Of a DNA stretch of 38,149 nucleotides, positions 8,945 through 18,275 are shown piece after piece. The stretch lies in NCBI RefSeq assembly GCF_007828215.1, contig NZ_VIUE01000041.1, forward strand, positions 1 through 38,149, in the 5' to 3' direction. The notes below the pieces were generated by a model. That model was not told where the DNA came from. It saw only the letters and a program-made list of their open reading frames with translations, and searched no databases. This DNA comes from Pseudomonas sp. SJZ074. Lineage in GTDB: Bacteria > Pseudomonadota > Gammaproteobacteria > Pseudomonadales > Pseudomonadaceae. Every line of letters starts with the position of its first letter. Within the stretch, counting starts at the first letter, position 1. Made by a program: the position numbers and the translations under genes.

Positions 8945-9598
8945 CTATACAACACCTTCTTGGCCGAGCAAAAATTGCGCAAAATCAGCGGCTGCCGGCA
9001 ATCCCTGACAGCGCATCAACCCCGGGGCAATGCGCTCCGATCCCTGGCCCCACCACAGGCTCGCCCCTTCGCAGGCCGACTCGGCCAGGGCGCTCATGCG
9101 CCGCTGCGGGTCGGTGGCATCAAAGCGATGCAGGCTGGCAAACCGGCTGCTGGGCACCCGTGGCAAAAACATCGGGCTGCCGAGGTTTTCCAGCTCCGCG
9201 CCGAAGGCTTCGAACGTGGCTTCTACACTCAACGTGCTCAGCAGCAGGTTCTCCACCCGCTCGAACCATTCGTCCGCACCGCCAACCACCGACGCCGGGT
9301 CTGCATCGGGCTCCAGCAGCACCGCGACGGTCAGCGGAAAATAACGGCCGACCCGGTCGATGCTCGGCATCACCACCCCAACCGCAGCGTCCGGCCCGCA
9401 CACGCCGGGGGCGACCATGAAGCGCCATAGCGGGCTGACGAGATAGGCGTCCAGCCAACGCTCGCCGAGGCTGGTCTGGCTGGCGAGCAAGCCAGCCGCC
9501 AGCCACGAGTCCCACGGACCGATAAAGCTCTGGGGCAAGCCACGGCTGACAAAATCCCCACGGCTGGCCAACTTTCCATAGAAACCCGCTGTACTCAT
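8945..9598 (-). CDS. tagF: TagF, post-translational T6SS repressor
   Basis: This 217-residue protein is a stand-alone TagF-family member. The N-terminal signature GFYGKLASRGDFVSRGLP and the following WDSWLA are typical. In P. aeruginosa TagF blocks H1-T6SS independently of PpkA by binding Fha. In some bacteria TagF is fused to PppA; here the two are separate but adjacent genes. The start codon overlaps the tssM stop by 4 bases (ATGA). Confidence 0.92.
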   Translation of the reverse strand: MSTAGFYGKLASRGDFVSRGLPQSFIGPWDSWLAAGLLASQTSLGERWLDAYLVSPLWRFMVAPGVCGPDAAVGVVMPSIDRVGRYFPLTVAVLLEPDADPASVVGGADEWFERVENLLLSTLSVEATFEAFGAELENLGSPMFLPRVPSSRFASLHRFDATDPQRRMSALAESACEGASLWWGQGSERIAPGLMRCQGLPAAADFAQFLLGQEGVV

Positions 9599-12500
9599 AG
9601 CCGCTCCGGCAAGCTGAAGCCGCTGAGCACGCGGCTCCTGAACGGGTTGAAGGCACTGTTGGCCCGCAGCTCGTAAGAGGCGCTGGCGTTATCGACCCGC
9701 AGCCGCAGGTTGAAGCGATCCGGCGAGTTGCCGGCGGTCAGATCCGATTGCTCCAGCAAGCGGAACCAGGCCCACGGCCCGTCCAGGGTGATACCGGAAC
9801 GACCGCTGGAAGACGGCGGCATGATGGAGATCCGCACCACGCCGATGCTGCCCGGGTTCGGCCATTGCATGGCGGTCGGACGGCTCGGGCCGTGGTCGTA
9901 GCTCAACTGCTGGCCGTCGAGGTCGAGCAGGAATTGGGTGATGGTCGAGTCCATCGCCACCGGCTTGAGTTCGAAGCGCACCATCGGCTGGGTGCCGCCG
10001 GAGCGGAAGAACGCATCGCGAATGGCCGCCGCGCGCTGGAAAGTCTGCAGCGCGCCAGGGGCAATGCCGAGCTTCTGTGCCGCGCCCGGCTGCCAGCGCC
10101 AGGTCGGGGTAGAGGTGTCGACGTAGGGTTGCAGGTACTTACGGAAGTAGTTATCCATCACCCCGCCGACGCCGAAGAACTGGCCGAAGTCATCGAGGGT
10201 CGCATCCCGGGCACTGCCCGGCGACATTGGATAACGCCCGGCCAGGGACTGGCGGTAGATGTTCACCACTTCGCTGGTCCAGGCGGCGTTCAGTTGATTG
10301 CGCACCCCGCCCATCATGCTGTTGGTGGTGGAATTGACCACTGATTTGACCAGCCCTTGCACCAACGGCGGCTGACGCTCGGCGTTGAGGCTGACCCGGG
10401 TGGCGGCGGCCGCGGCCTGGTTCTTGGCCTCGCCGAGCAAGGCATCGCCGCTGGCGCCGACCATGGCACTGACCTGAACGTACAGCGCGTTCATGTCGGC
10501 CAGCAGGCCATCGATGGCGGCCGGTTCACCGTCGTTTTTGCTGACAATGCTATTGAGCTCGGCAAAGTGCGCCGTGATCGGATCATCGCTGGCCTGCGGC
10601 GCGTTTTGCGTCGCCTGTTCCTGGCCGAGCAAGCTGCCCAGGCGCTCCTTGAGCTTGTCCACGCCGCCCTCCACCGGCGCGCCTTGGGCGGCCAGCAGGC
10701 GTTCGTCCTGTTGCAGGTCGGTTTCCTTCGCCACCGCCACCAACAGTTTTTTCAACGGCGAGGTCGGCCCGGAGATCACCCGCAGCACATCGGCGGCCTG
10801 GGCCACGCTGGTGATCGGCACGAAATCGATGTCGGCGAGCAAGGCATCCCATTGGCGCTGGTAGTCCTGGAAGTACAGCCGGCGCACATCGGCGGCCAGG
10901 CTGGCAACGTTCTGCTGATCGGCCTCTTCGTGGCCCAGCACCCATTGCTCTTCGGCCAGGGTGCCGGTCTGGCTCAGGCTGGTGAGCAAGAAGCCCTGGC
11001 GGTAACCCTTGACGGTGAAGAACCCGCTCAGCGGCTCGCCCAACGGCTTGCCGCTCTTGCGGCTGAACACCAGCGCGGCGTCACGCCCGGCGGCCTCGTT
11101 GATGCGGAAGTCCGGGATGCCTTCGGGCAGTTTTTGCCGCTTGATCCGATCGTAAACCCGCTGGGCCACTGGCAATTGCTGCAACTGGCGGCGCAGGTCT
11201 TCGACCAGGCGCTGGTCCAGGCGCGCGAGGGGTGGACGGCGCTCGAACAGTGCCTGCAAATGCGCGGTCAGGGCCTGGCGCTGCTCGGCCGGCAAATCCC
11301 GCGGCAGGCTGCGGTCCCAATCCAGGGCGATCCAGGCCTTGATGAAGTCGGCATCGTAATGCTCGGTGTCGGCGAGCATCAGGTAGGCCTTCAAGCCTTC
11401 GTAGAGGAAATCCGAATTGCCGCCGCTGTGCAGTTGCTCTTCGATGCGCGTCAGCAGGCGCGGCGCGAACACCGCGATCAGCAACTTGCGATAGACGCTG
11501 CCGGATTCGGCTTCGAGCATGTCGCCCTGGTAAAGACCCAGGCCCTCGGCCCAATCCGGCGCATCGCCCGCCAGGTGTTTCACAGCGTTGAGCAACGGCA
11601 GCACCGCGAGCACGTCACGCTGTGCCGGGCTGAGGTTCTGCACGGTCTGGCCCAGTGGCGCGACCTTCTGGTCGACTTGGGCGATGTAGGCCTGGTTGGC
11701 GCGATAACTGACCCACCACAACGTGCTGACCACCAACACCACCAGCACGGTGGAGGCCAGTACGCCCCGGGCGATCCATTTGCGCCGACGCTCGACCTTC
11801 GGGTCGACGCCCACCAGACCACGCTCGGCGAAGGCCACGGCGGTGAACAGTTTTTCGATGAAGTAGCTGCGCCCGGTGCCGGTCTGGCGCGCCAGATGCT
11901 GGCGGTCCAGGTTCATGCTCTGGGCCATGGAACCGATCAGGCGGTCGATCGGGCTGCCTTCCTGGGTGCCGCTGGTGAAATACACACCGCGCAGCAACAC
12001 GCGCTCTTCGAAAGCGTTGGGCTTGAACACGCCGTCGAGGAAGCTTTGCAGGCAATCCTTCAAGGCACCGAACTGCTGCGGGAAACCGTAGATCAGATCA
12101 CGCCGCGCCGGGTCGCGCTCCTGTTGCAGACGCTCCACCAGCCGGTCGTTGAGGCGCTGTTCCAGGCCGGCGAATTCGCTTTGCAGGTGCGCCAGCGGAC
12201 TGTCGTTGCTCTTGCCATCGTCCAGGGCGAAAGTCATGCCCCAGACCTGGGCGCGCTCTTCCTTGCTCAGGCTGTCGAAGTACTCCATGAACCCGGGTAC
12301 CAGGTCGAGCTTGGTCAGCATCAGGTAGACCGGGAAACGCACACCCAGCTGGGTGTACAGCTCCTGGATACGCAGGCGGATCGCCGCAGCATGGGCGGCG
12401 CGCTCGGCGTCGCTGCCCAGCAGCAAGTCGGACAGGCTGATGGCGATGAACGCACCGTCAATCGGACGCCGGGCCCGTTGTTTTTTCAACAGCCCCAGGA

Positions 12501-13095
12501 AGCCCAGCCACGCGGCTTTGTCGATCGTCGCATCGCTGTCCTGGGTGGTATAGCGTCCGGCGGTGTCGAGCAGGACCGCCTGATCGGTAAACCACCAATC
12601 GCAATTACGCGTACCGCCTACGCCACGCACCGCGCCGGCGCCCAATTGGGCGGCCAACGGGAAATGCAGCCCGGAGTTGACCAACGCAGTGGTCTTGCCC
12701 GAACCCGGCGGACCGATGATCACGTACCACGGCAGCTCGTAGAGGTTACGGCGCTCGTCACCACCCAGCTTGGCCTTCTTCAAGAGCGCCAGGGCTTCGT
12801 CCATGCGCTGGCGCAGGGTTTCGAGTTCCTCGGCGGTGGCGATGCTGGTGGGGTCCGGTGGCGTCTGCTCGGCCAGGCTGCGCATGACTTCGGCGGCCTG
12901 GCGGCGGGCCTGGATGATGCGGAACACGCGGTAGGCGATCCACACCGCGAACACCAGGATGATCAACGCCCAGCGCCGGCCTTCGGGCACCAGCCAGTCC
13001 AGCAGCGGGCCGACGAACCAGATGATCAGGCTCAGGGCAATCAGCCCCAGCAACGGGATGACCCAGCGGATCATGAAACTGAAAAACGCCTTCAC
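9595..13095 (-). CDS. tssM: TssM (IcmF), inner-membrane core of the T6SS membrane complex
   Basis: This 1166-residue IcmF-family protein spans the envelope with TssL and TssJ. Hydrophobic segments lie at about residues 8-30 and 38-58. A cytosolic GTPase-like domain follows with an intact Walker A, GPPGSGKT at 128-135, and a further motif LLDTAGRYTTQ. A third membrane helix lies near residue 435-455. The long remainder is periplasmic and ends in the beta-rich C-terminal domain that binds TssJ. Not every TssM keeps Walker A; this one does, so nucleotide binding is plausible. Length fits the family (about 1100-1200). The start overlaps the tssL stop (ATGA). Confidence 0.96.
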   Translation of the reverse strand: MKAFFSFMIRWVIPLLGLIALSLIIWFVGPLLDWLVPEGRRWALIILVFAVWIAYRVFRIIQARRQAAEVMRSLAEQTPPDPTSIATAEELETLRQRMDEALALLKKAKLGGDERRNLYELPWYVIIGPPGSGKTTALVNSGLHFPLAAQLGAGAVRGVGGTRNCDWWFTDQAVLLDTAGRYTTQDSDATIDKAAWLGFLGLLKKQRARRPIDGAFIAISLSDLLLGSDAERAAHAAAIRLRIQELYTQLGVRFPVYLMLTKLDLVPGFMEYFDSLSKEERAQVWGMTFALDDGKSNDSPLAHLQSEFAGLEQRLNDRLVERLQQERDPARRDLIYGFPQQFGALKDCLQSFLDGVFKPNAFEERVLLRGVYFTSGTQEGSPIDRLIGSMAQSMNLDRQHLARQTGTGRSYFIEKLFTAVAFAERGLVGVDPKVERRRKWIARGVLASTVLVVLVVSTLWWVSYRANQAYIAQVDQKVAPLGQTVQNLSPAQRDVLAVLPLLNAVKHLAGDAPDWAEGLGLYQGDMLEAESGSVYRKLLIAVFAPRLLTRIEEQLHSGGNSDFLYEGLKAYLMLADTEHYDADFIKAWIALDWDRSLPRDLPAEQRQALTAHLQALFERRPPLARLDQRLVEDLRRQLQQLPVAQRVYDRIKRQKLPEGIPDFRINEAAGRDAALVFSRKSGKPLGEPLSGFFTVKGYRQGFLLTSLSQTGTLAEEQWVLGHEEADQQNVASLAADVRRLYFQDYQRQWDALLADIDFVPITSVAQAADVLRVISGPTSPLKKLLVAVAKETDLQQDERLLAAQGAPVEGGVDKLKERLGSLLGQEQATQNAPQASDDPITAHFAELNSIVSKNDGEPAAIDGLLADMNALYVQVSAMVGASGDALLGEAKNQAAAAATRVSLNAERQPPLVQGLVKSVVNSTTNSMMGGVRNQLNAAWTSEVVNIYRQSLAGRYPMSPGSARDATLDDFGQFFGVGGVMDNYFRKYLQPYVDTSTPTWRWQPGAAQKLGIAPGALQTFQRAAAIRDAFFRSGGTQPMVRFELKPVAMDSTITQFLLDLDGQQLSYDHGPSRPTAMQWPNPGSIGVVRISIMPPSSSGRSGITLDGPWAWFRLLEQSDLTAGNSPDRFNLRLRVDNASASYELRANSAFNPFRSRVLSGFSLPERL

Positions 13096-14396
13096 TCGAC
13101 TCCCTCCGCCAATACGGTGATTTCAACCCGACGGTTGCGTGCACGCCCTTCCGTGGTGGCGTTGGACGCCAGTGGTTCGGTGTCGCTGCGGCCTTCGGCG
13201 CTGAAGCGCTCGGGCTGGCCGGTCTTGGCCGCCAGAATCTGCAGCACCGACTGCGCCCGCGCTTCGGACAACGCCCAGTTGGACGGGAAGCGCAACGTGG
13301 CGATCGGCCGATTGTCGCTGTGGCCGGTGACCAGGACCTGGCCCTTGACCTTGCGCACCGCATCGGCGATGCGCAGCATCAGCGGCTGGAAATCGTCCTT
13401 GATGCTGGCGCTGCCCGAGGCGAACAGCTCGTCGCCACGGATGGTCACCACCGAGCGGTCGACGGCGTCTTCCACGGCAATTCGATTGGCGCGGATTTCA
13501 TCGGCCAAAAAGCCTGCCAGGCGTGGGCGCTCGACCACTTTCGGCTGCACCACGGGGCGGTCGATGGTCTGTACCGGAATTTCGCCCAGGAAGTGAATGT
13601 TCTTGAACACCGGTTCGGCATCGGAAGCCAGTTTCATGCGCAGGCCGAACAGCAGCGCCAGCAGCAAGGCCGCGCCGATGGCCACGGCGATCCACGGCGG
13701 CATGAATTGCGCCAGCCGATCGCGGGCCACGGTGACACCGCGCCAGTGCGGCGACAGTTCACGCTCGTAGTCGCCCCGGGCGCTGCGGATTACCGCACTG
13801 GTGCGCTCGCGCAACGCTTCCAGTTGGCTGCGACCGTCGTTCATCACCCGGTAGCGCCCCTCGAAACCGAGGCACATGCACAGGTACAGCAGCTCCAGCA
13901 GGTACAAGCGTTCCCTTGGACTTTGCAGGCAATGCTCCAGCAGTTGGAACACTTTCTCGCCGCCCCAGGCTTCGTTGTGCACGGTGATCAGCAGGCTCTG
14001 CTTGCCCCAATCGCTGGTGCCGCCCCAGGGGGTGCTCAACACCGCTTCGTCCAGCGCGGTGCACAAGGCGTAGCGGGCCAGCAGCACGTCGTTGCGCACC
14101 ACACCGGCAGCCTCGGCGCGCTCTTCGAATTGGCGCAGGTAGGCCAGCAGTTGTGCGCGCAGGCTGGCCGGGGCCGGGTGCGCGATGGTATTGCGCAGGC
14201 GCGTCAGCAGGGCCAACAGCGGGCCGGCGGCGCTTTCCAGCGGATTGAGGCCCTGGGCCTTGCCGGTCAGCACCGGCGCGGCCGGCATCGACAGCGGCGC
14301 GGGTGCTGGCTGAGGGCGTCCGGCATCCGGGCGGAACGGGTCCGCGCCACGGCCACCGGGCGTTGGCATGAACTGGGTACGATCGTCGTTGCTCAT
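13092..14396 (-). CDS. tssL: TssL (DotU) with C-terminal OmpA-like peptidoglycan-binding domain
   Basis: This 434-residue protein combines a cytosolic DotU domain (about residues 50-230), one transmembrane helix (about 235-255) and a periplasmic OmpA-like domain (about 300-430). OmpA landmarks are VTGHSDNRP, SNWALSEARAQSV and, near the end, EGRARNRRVEI. This is the extended TssL type that brings its own peptidoglycan anchor, as in P. aeruginosa TssL1. A short Pro/Ala-rich N-terminus precedes DotU. tssL follows tssK after 6 bases and overlaps tssM by 4 bases. Confidence 0.95.
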   Translation of the reverse strand: MSNDDRTQFMPTPGGRGADPFRPDAGRPQPAPAPLSMPAAPVLTGKAQGLNPLESAAGPLLALLTRLRNTIAHPAPASLRAQLLAYLRQFEERAEAAGVVRNDVLLARYALCTALDEAVLSTPWGGTSDWGKQSLLITVHNEAWGGEKVFQLLEHCLQSPRERLYLLELLYLCMCLGFEGRYRVMNDGRSQLEALRERTSAVIRSARGDYERELSPHWRGVTVARDRLAQFMPPWIAVAIGAALLLALLFGLRMKLASDAEPVFKNIHFLGEIPVQTIDRPVVQPKVVERPRLAGFLADEIRANRIAVEDAVDRSVVTIRGDELFASGSASIKDDFQPLMLRIADAVRKVKGQVLVTGHSDNRPIATLRFPSNWALSEARAQSVLQILAAKTGQPERFSAEGRSDTEPLASNATTEGRARNRRVEITVLAEGVE

Positions 14397-14402
14397 CGCG
14401 AA

Positions 14403-15737
14403 TTATCCTCGGATCGCCCAGAACGCCAGGTTCAGCCCAGGGAACTGCCCGGCGATGTGGAACGCAAAGCCGCCGGAGTTGCCCAGCTGCTTCCAGTGGT
14501 CGCTGCCCCGGTCGAGTTCGTAGTAGGTGGAACCGGCGTGGTACGGAAGCTGACGTGGCGCCACCGGCAACGGCAACAGGCCGATGCCCGGCAGTTGCAG
14601 GTTGACCAGGTCGCGGATGTGCTCCACCGAACCGACCTTGCTCTGCTGGCCGAAGCGGCTGCGCAGGGTTTCGGCGGGAACGTCGGCGCGCACTACCAGG
14701 ATGAAACTGGCGCTGTCGAGCAGGGTCTTGTCGGCCAGCATCGCCACGTGGATACCGTAGGCTTTTTCGACAATCGGAATCGGTGTGGCCTTGCTGTCGA
14801 TCAGCATCGACAAGGCCTCGCGCAATGCCTGCATCACCGGCGTGAAGCTCAGCACCAGGTCGTCATGCTGGTAGGGCGGGTATTCCTGCGGTCGTCGCCC
14901 GGACGCGGTGAAGGTGGAGAACTCCCCCGCCAACGCCACCAGCTCGCTGTAGAAGCGCTCGGGGTGCAGCGGGCTCAACTGGCTCAGGTGCTGGACCAGC
15001 GGCTGCGCACGGTTGACCAGTTGCAGCAGCATGAAGTCGGCAATCTCCGAAGCACCACCGGCGCCGGACGCCACCACCCGTCCGGCGAGGGCTTCGCCGC
15101 GTTGATGGAGCAAGCCCAGCAGCTCACTGCGAAACGCCGTCAGCGGCTTGGAAGCGACCACATCCAGCAGCGGCGGAATGTAGGTGTCGTCGAGCACCAG
15201 GGCGCGGTCGGCGCGTTTCTCCTTGATGCGCACGACGCCGACGGCAGCGTAGTCGCCGATGCCGTCCTGGGCGGTCAACAGGCGCAACGCCCGGGAGCCG
15301 AGGGCCACCGGCGCGCGGTTTTCAAATGGTGCGTTGTCGTCGCGCACTTCGCTGACCTGGCTGACATAACGCGCAGCGCCCAGGGGCTCGCCTTCATCCA
15401 CGGTGTCGCGGGCGCCGGCGCGCTTGAGCGGCAGGGCCAGGTAGACCAGGCCGTCGCGCAGGTTGTCGTCGATGTTCAACGGGGTCGGCGCCACGTCATC
15501 CTGGGGAATGTTGAAGGGCGTGCCATCCGGCAACAGGCCCCGTGCCGAAATGATCGCCAGCTTGCCCTGGGCCAACAGGCCCTGGTCGATGAGCAATTCG
15601 GAAAAGCCCCAGGCGCCGGCCGACAGGGGCCGGCTGCGTGCGTCGATGAGGTTTTCCAGGTAACGGTCGTGCTGTTGGAAGTGCTGCGTTCCGATGAACA
15701 TGCCTTCCGACCAGACCACGCGATTGTTCCAGGACAT
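14403..15737 (-). CDS. tssK: TssK, baseplate-to-membrane-complex adaptor
   Basis: This 444-residue cytosolic protein has the usual TssK size. Its N-terminus (VVWSEGMFIGTQHFQQHDRY) is the typical family start. TssK trimers connect the TssEFG-VgrG baseplate to the cytosolic face of TssL and TssM. The gene lies 15 bases after tssJ and 6 bases before tssL, with an ATG start preceded by a purine-rich GGAGC-like stretch. No defects are visible. Confidence 0.95.
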   Translation of the reverse strand: MSWNNRVVWSEGMFIGTQHFQQHDRYLENLIDARSRPLSAGAWGFSELLIDQGLLAQGKLAIISARGLLPDGTPFNIPQDDVAPTPLNIDDNLRDGLVYLALPLKRAGARDTVDEGEPLGAARYVSQVSEVRDDNAPFENRAPVALGSRALRLLTAQDGIGDYAAVGVVRIKEKRADRALVLDDTYIPPLLDVVASKPLTAFRSELLGLLHQRGEALAGRVVASGAGGASEIADFMLLQLVNRAQPLVQHLSQLSPLHPERFYSELVALAGEFSTFTASGRRPQEYPPYQHDDLVLSFTPVMQALREALSMLIDSKATPIPIVEKAYGIHVAMLADKTLLDSASFILVVRADVPAETLRSRFGQQSKVGSVEHIRDLVNLQLPGIGLLPLPVAPRQLPYHAGSTYYELDRGSDHWKQLGNSGGFAFHIAGQFPGLNLAFWAIRG

Positions 15738-15752
15738 GGGGGCTCCGATTGC

Positions 15753-16259
15753 TTATTGGGCAGGGCTGGATGGGGGAACGACGACGTCGCTGCGCACGGC
15801 GCGCACATCGAGGCTGATCTGGTATTCGGTGTAAGCACGCGGCGGCACATTCAACACCGTGCGCCACAGCGACTGATCCAGTTCGCGGTAGCCGACCAGG
15901 ATGCCGATGTGGCGGGTCGATGGGTCGAGGTCGCGTTGCAGGCTCAACTGCTGGCCGGGCTGGATCAGCACTTCGTCCTGATCGATCAGATCGGCGCCCA
16001 GGGTCGCCTGGGCCCGTTCGGCCAGGGCGAAATAATCGGAGCGGCCAAAGGTCGCCGCATTTTTCAATTCGAAAATCCGCACCCGCACCGGAGCCGGCTG
16101 GCCGGTGGCACCGGGATTGAGACCGTTGATGGCGTGGAAGTGCAACTCGACGGCGGCGGTATCGGCCTCAGCTTCTTCGGGCTGGGGTTTGGCCGCATCC
16201 TTGGCGCACGCCGTCAACAGAAGCGCGGTGGCAACTGCGAGTAAAAACCTGGGAATCAT
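15753..16259 (-). CDS. tssJ: TssJ, outer-membrane lipoprotein of the T6SS membrane complex
   Basis: This 168-residue lipoprotein has a short signal peptide and lipobox LTAC with Cys18. The mature domain carries TssJ landmarks: VELHFHAINGLNPG near the start, PAPVRVRIFELK, and a terminal beta-rich part with RAVRSDVVVP. TssJ binds the periplasmic end of TssM at the outer membrane. In P. aeruginosa HSI-I the equivalent gene lies, as here, between the FHA gene and tssK. Confidence 0.93.
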   Translation of the reverse strand: MIPRFLLAVATALLLTACAKDAAKPQPEEAEADTAAVELHFHAINGLNPGATGQPAPVRVRIFELKNAATFGRSDYFALAERAQATLGADLIDQDEVLIQPGQQLSLQRDLDPSTRHIGILVGYRELDQSLWRTVLNVPPRAYTEYQISLDVRAVRSDVVVPPSSPAQ

Positions 16260-16325
16260 CCTGCGTCCTCAATGACGTTTGAGCTATCCGTTGTTTGTCT
16301 TGTGAAGGGTTATGGACAGCGACGC

Positions 16326-17858
16326 TTAACGGCGTCGCTGTCGGGTACTGTGTTCTTCGTAGGCACGACTGAATTCACGACCGAACAGGTCCTGGAAATC
16401 CTCCTGGGCTTCCCGGGAAATATTGCTGTAGAGCTCGGTAAATTGCTGCCAGTACTGAGCCTGCCGCGAGCCGCTGAAAATCCCCGACAGCCCGCCAGGC
16501 TTGCCCATACGTTCTTCCAGTTGCGCCGGTTCGAAGCGCGCCAGCAAATGTTTGATCGCCGCTTCCACGCCGGCCATGACCGCCAGCTGGTGGGCACGCA
16601 GATCATCGAAGCTGTCCCGCACGGCCACGTCCGGCGCCATGAACGCCTGGTTGCCGTGACGCAATAGCAATAGCAGGGCTTCATCGACGTTGGGGGCGAA
16701 TTTCAGCGGGTTGTTTTCCACCGGCTGGATCATCGTCTGCTGAATGCGGAACTCACCCTTGAGGCTGCTGCGGGCACGCAAGACGTCGATCAGGCCTTCG
16801 ACCATCAATCGATAACTGCGCCCGATGCTTTCCATCTGCGCCTCGGCCTGGGCCTTGTCCAGGCGCAACTGATCCAGGCCCGCACCGCGCAGAAAGGCTT
16901 GCAGCAGATCGGGTTGGGTTGCGTCGACCGGAACGGCCGACGTAACCGGCCTGACTGGAGCGACTGGCGGTTCGACACGGGCCACCGGCGGTTCGGGCTG
17001 CGGCGCAGGTTCGTTCGGTATGCGGATATCGGCGAGGTTGAACTCGGCGACACTCGTTTCAGGCGCAAAGATGTCCGGCACCGGGATCGCTGGCTCGGGA
17101 GGCTGAGGCACGGCTACCGGTTCGACCACCGGCATTTGGGCAACCGGCGGCGGAGCGATGGCCACCGGGGCAACGGGTGCGGGGGCCGGCTTGTCGCTGA
17201 ACAGATCCCAATCTTCTGGGATCACCGAGGCGGAACTCATCGCCACCGGCTCTGCCACAGGCGGCGGGCTGGGACGGGGGATCGGCGTCGGCGGGCGGAA
17301 ATCGTGCTGCTGGGCCGGCACATGATCGGGCTGGGTGGCCGGCGGCACGCTGGGCGGCGCGAGGAAATCGAACAGGTCCGGCATCGTGTCCATGGCTGAC
17401 ACGCCCTGAAACTGCGCCGGCGGAACCATGGGAGCCGGCGCGGGGTTATTCACTGGCGCGGCCGCCTGGCGGCCCATCAAGGCCTCGAAGCTGCTGGGCG
17501 ACTCGGCAAAGGGGTTGCTGTCGGTAACAGGCAGGTTGAAGTCGACACGCGCCTGGATTTCATAATCCCCGATGCGGATGATCTCGCCATCCTGCAAGAG
17601 CTCACTGTTGCCTTTGCGCAGGCGGACACCGGCCTTGACCAATTCCACGCCATTGGTGCTGTTATCGGTTAAATAATACCGGCCGTCTTTGTATTGAATA
17701 ACGCAATGTTTACCGGACACCAACCGTTCAGGATCCGGCAATACCCAGTCATTATCGGAATTACGGCCAATTGCCATCACTCCCTGGTTCATGGACTTTT
17801 CAGAACACTGACCGGGGGTAATCTTGTGATAACTAGTGATAGTCAAACACAGCGGCAT
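16326..17858 (-). CDS. fha: Fha (TagH), FHA-domain scaffold phosphorylated by PpkA
   Basis: This 510-residue protein has an N-terminal FHA domain (residues about 5-95) with GR at 31-32, S48/H51 in VSGKH and STNG at 67-70, the residues that bind phosphothreonine. A long Pro/Ala/Val-rich linker spans about 130-340. A conserved helical TagH domain makes up the C-terminus. In H1-T6SS, PpkA phosphorylates Fha1 and this triggers assembly. A frame extends upstream to 18173, but the ATG at 17858 gives the family-typical start (MPLCLTITSYHK) and has a strong ribosome site AAGGAGG four bases away. It is the first gene of the left arm. Confidence 0.94.
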   Translation of the reverse strand: MPLCLTITSYHKITPGQCSEKSMNQGVMAIGRNSDNDWVLPDPERLVSGKHCVIQYKDGRYYLTDNSTNGVELVKAGVRLRKGNSELLQDGEIIRIGDYEIQARVDFNLPVTDSNPFAESPSSFEALMGRQAAAPVNNPAPAPMVPPAQFQGVSAMDTMPDLFDFLAPPSVPPATQPDHVPAQQHDFRPPTPIPRPSPPPVAEPVAMSSASVIPEDWDLFSDKPAPAPVAPVAIAPPPVAQMPVVEPVAVPQPPEPAIPVPDIFAPETSVAEFNLADIRIPNEPAPQPEPPVARVEPPVAPVRPVTSAVPVDATQPDLLQAFLRGAGLDQLRLDKAQAEAQMESIGRSYRLMVEGLIDVLRARSSLKGEFRIQQTMIQPVENNPLKFAPNVDEALLLLLRHGNQAFMAPDVAVRDSFDDLRAHQLAVMAGVEAAIKHLLARFEPAQLEERMGKPGGLSGIFSGSRQAQYWQQFTELYSNISREAQEDFQDLFGREFSRAYEEHSTRQRRR

Positions 17859-18275
17859 CTCGCCTCCTTGCCGAATACTTTCAAACGTCTGCGCGCGCGG
17901 TAAGCCGAAGGGGGAATTCACCTTGGCGCTCACCGGAAAACCTTGCAAACAGCCGCGAAACGGCTTTTTGCCAGCATGATGGCTGATATTAACCGGCCTG
18001 CATGACAAAAAACCGCTCCCAGGACCTTCCTCGACCTGCCAGTCGCGCGGGTTGTTAAGCGCCTCACAACTGTAACAGAGTGGAAATAGCTTACCTTGAC
18101 AAGCGATAAGTACTACACCAAAAATGCACAACTTCTTGAATATCAATGATGGCACTTTAAGATCATCAAGCATCTAATGGGCCATTACCGTCAAGGGACA
18201 TGCGAAGTTCCACCCGGAACTTGCGTGTGAACTGCCCGACTCATTCTTCAGCGGGCGATAGGGAGATCGATCCAA
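17859..18275. promoter_or_regulatory. Divergent promoter and leader region between fha and tssA
   Basis: No credible gene lies in these 417 bases, which separate the two divergently transcribed T6SS operons and are visibly more AT-rich than the flanks. On the plus strand TTGACA at 18096-18101 is a perfect -35 box; 18 bases on, AAAAAT at 18120-18125 is a poor -10. A 7-bp hairpin, AAGTTCC (18205-18211)/GGAACTT (18216-18222), lies in the presumed tssA leader. I saw no complete sigma-54 site. Both T6SS arms should start here. Confidence 0.6.
17863..17870 (-). promoter_or_regulatory. fha ribosome site overlapping an RsmA/CsrA-like motif
   Basis: On the minus strand CAAGGAGG matches the CANGGANG core recognised by RsmA/CsrA and at the same time is the Shine-Dalgarno sequence of fha. 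RsmA is known to repress H1-T6SS translation in P. aeruginosa. The site is seen; its use here is inferred. Confidence 0.5.

Noticed and set aside
10357..13596. A 1079-codon open frame on the plus strand opposite tssM/tssL
   Set aside because: It is the antisense shadow of GC-rich tssM and tssL. Its translation is Gln/His/Arg/Ala-rich without domains, while the minus strand encodes clear TssM and TssL.
13320..16244. A 974-codon open frame on the plus strand opposite tssL, tssK and tssJ
   Set aside because: It crosses three real genes on the opposite strand and has a shadow-like composition.
18150..18165. TGGCAC in the divergent region as a sigma-54 promoter
   Set aside because: The matching TTGC element at the required distance is missing.
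17859..18173. An N-terminal extension of Fha by 105 codons
   Set aside because: The extension lacks family similarity, crosses the promoter region, and the ATG at 17858 has a strong ribosome site and the family-typical start.
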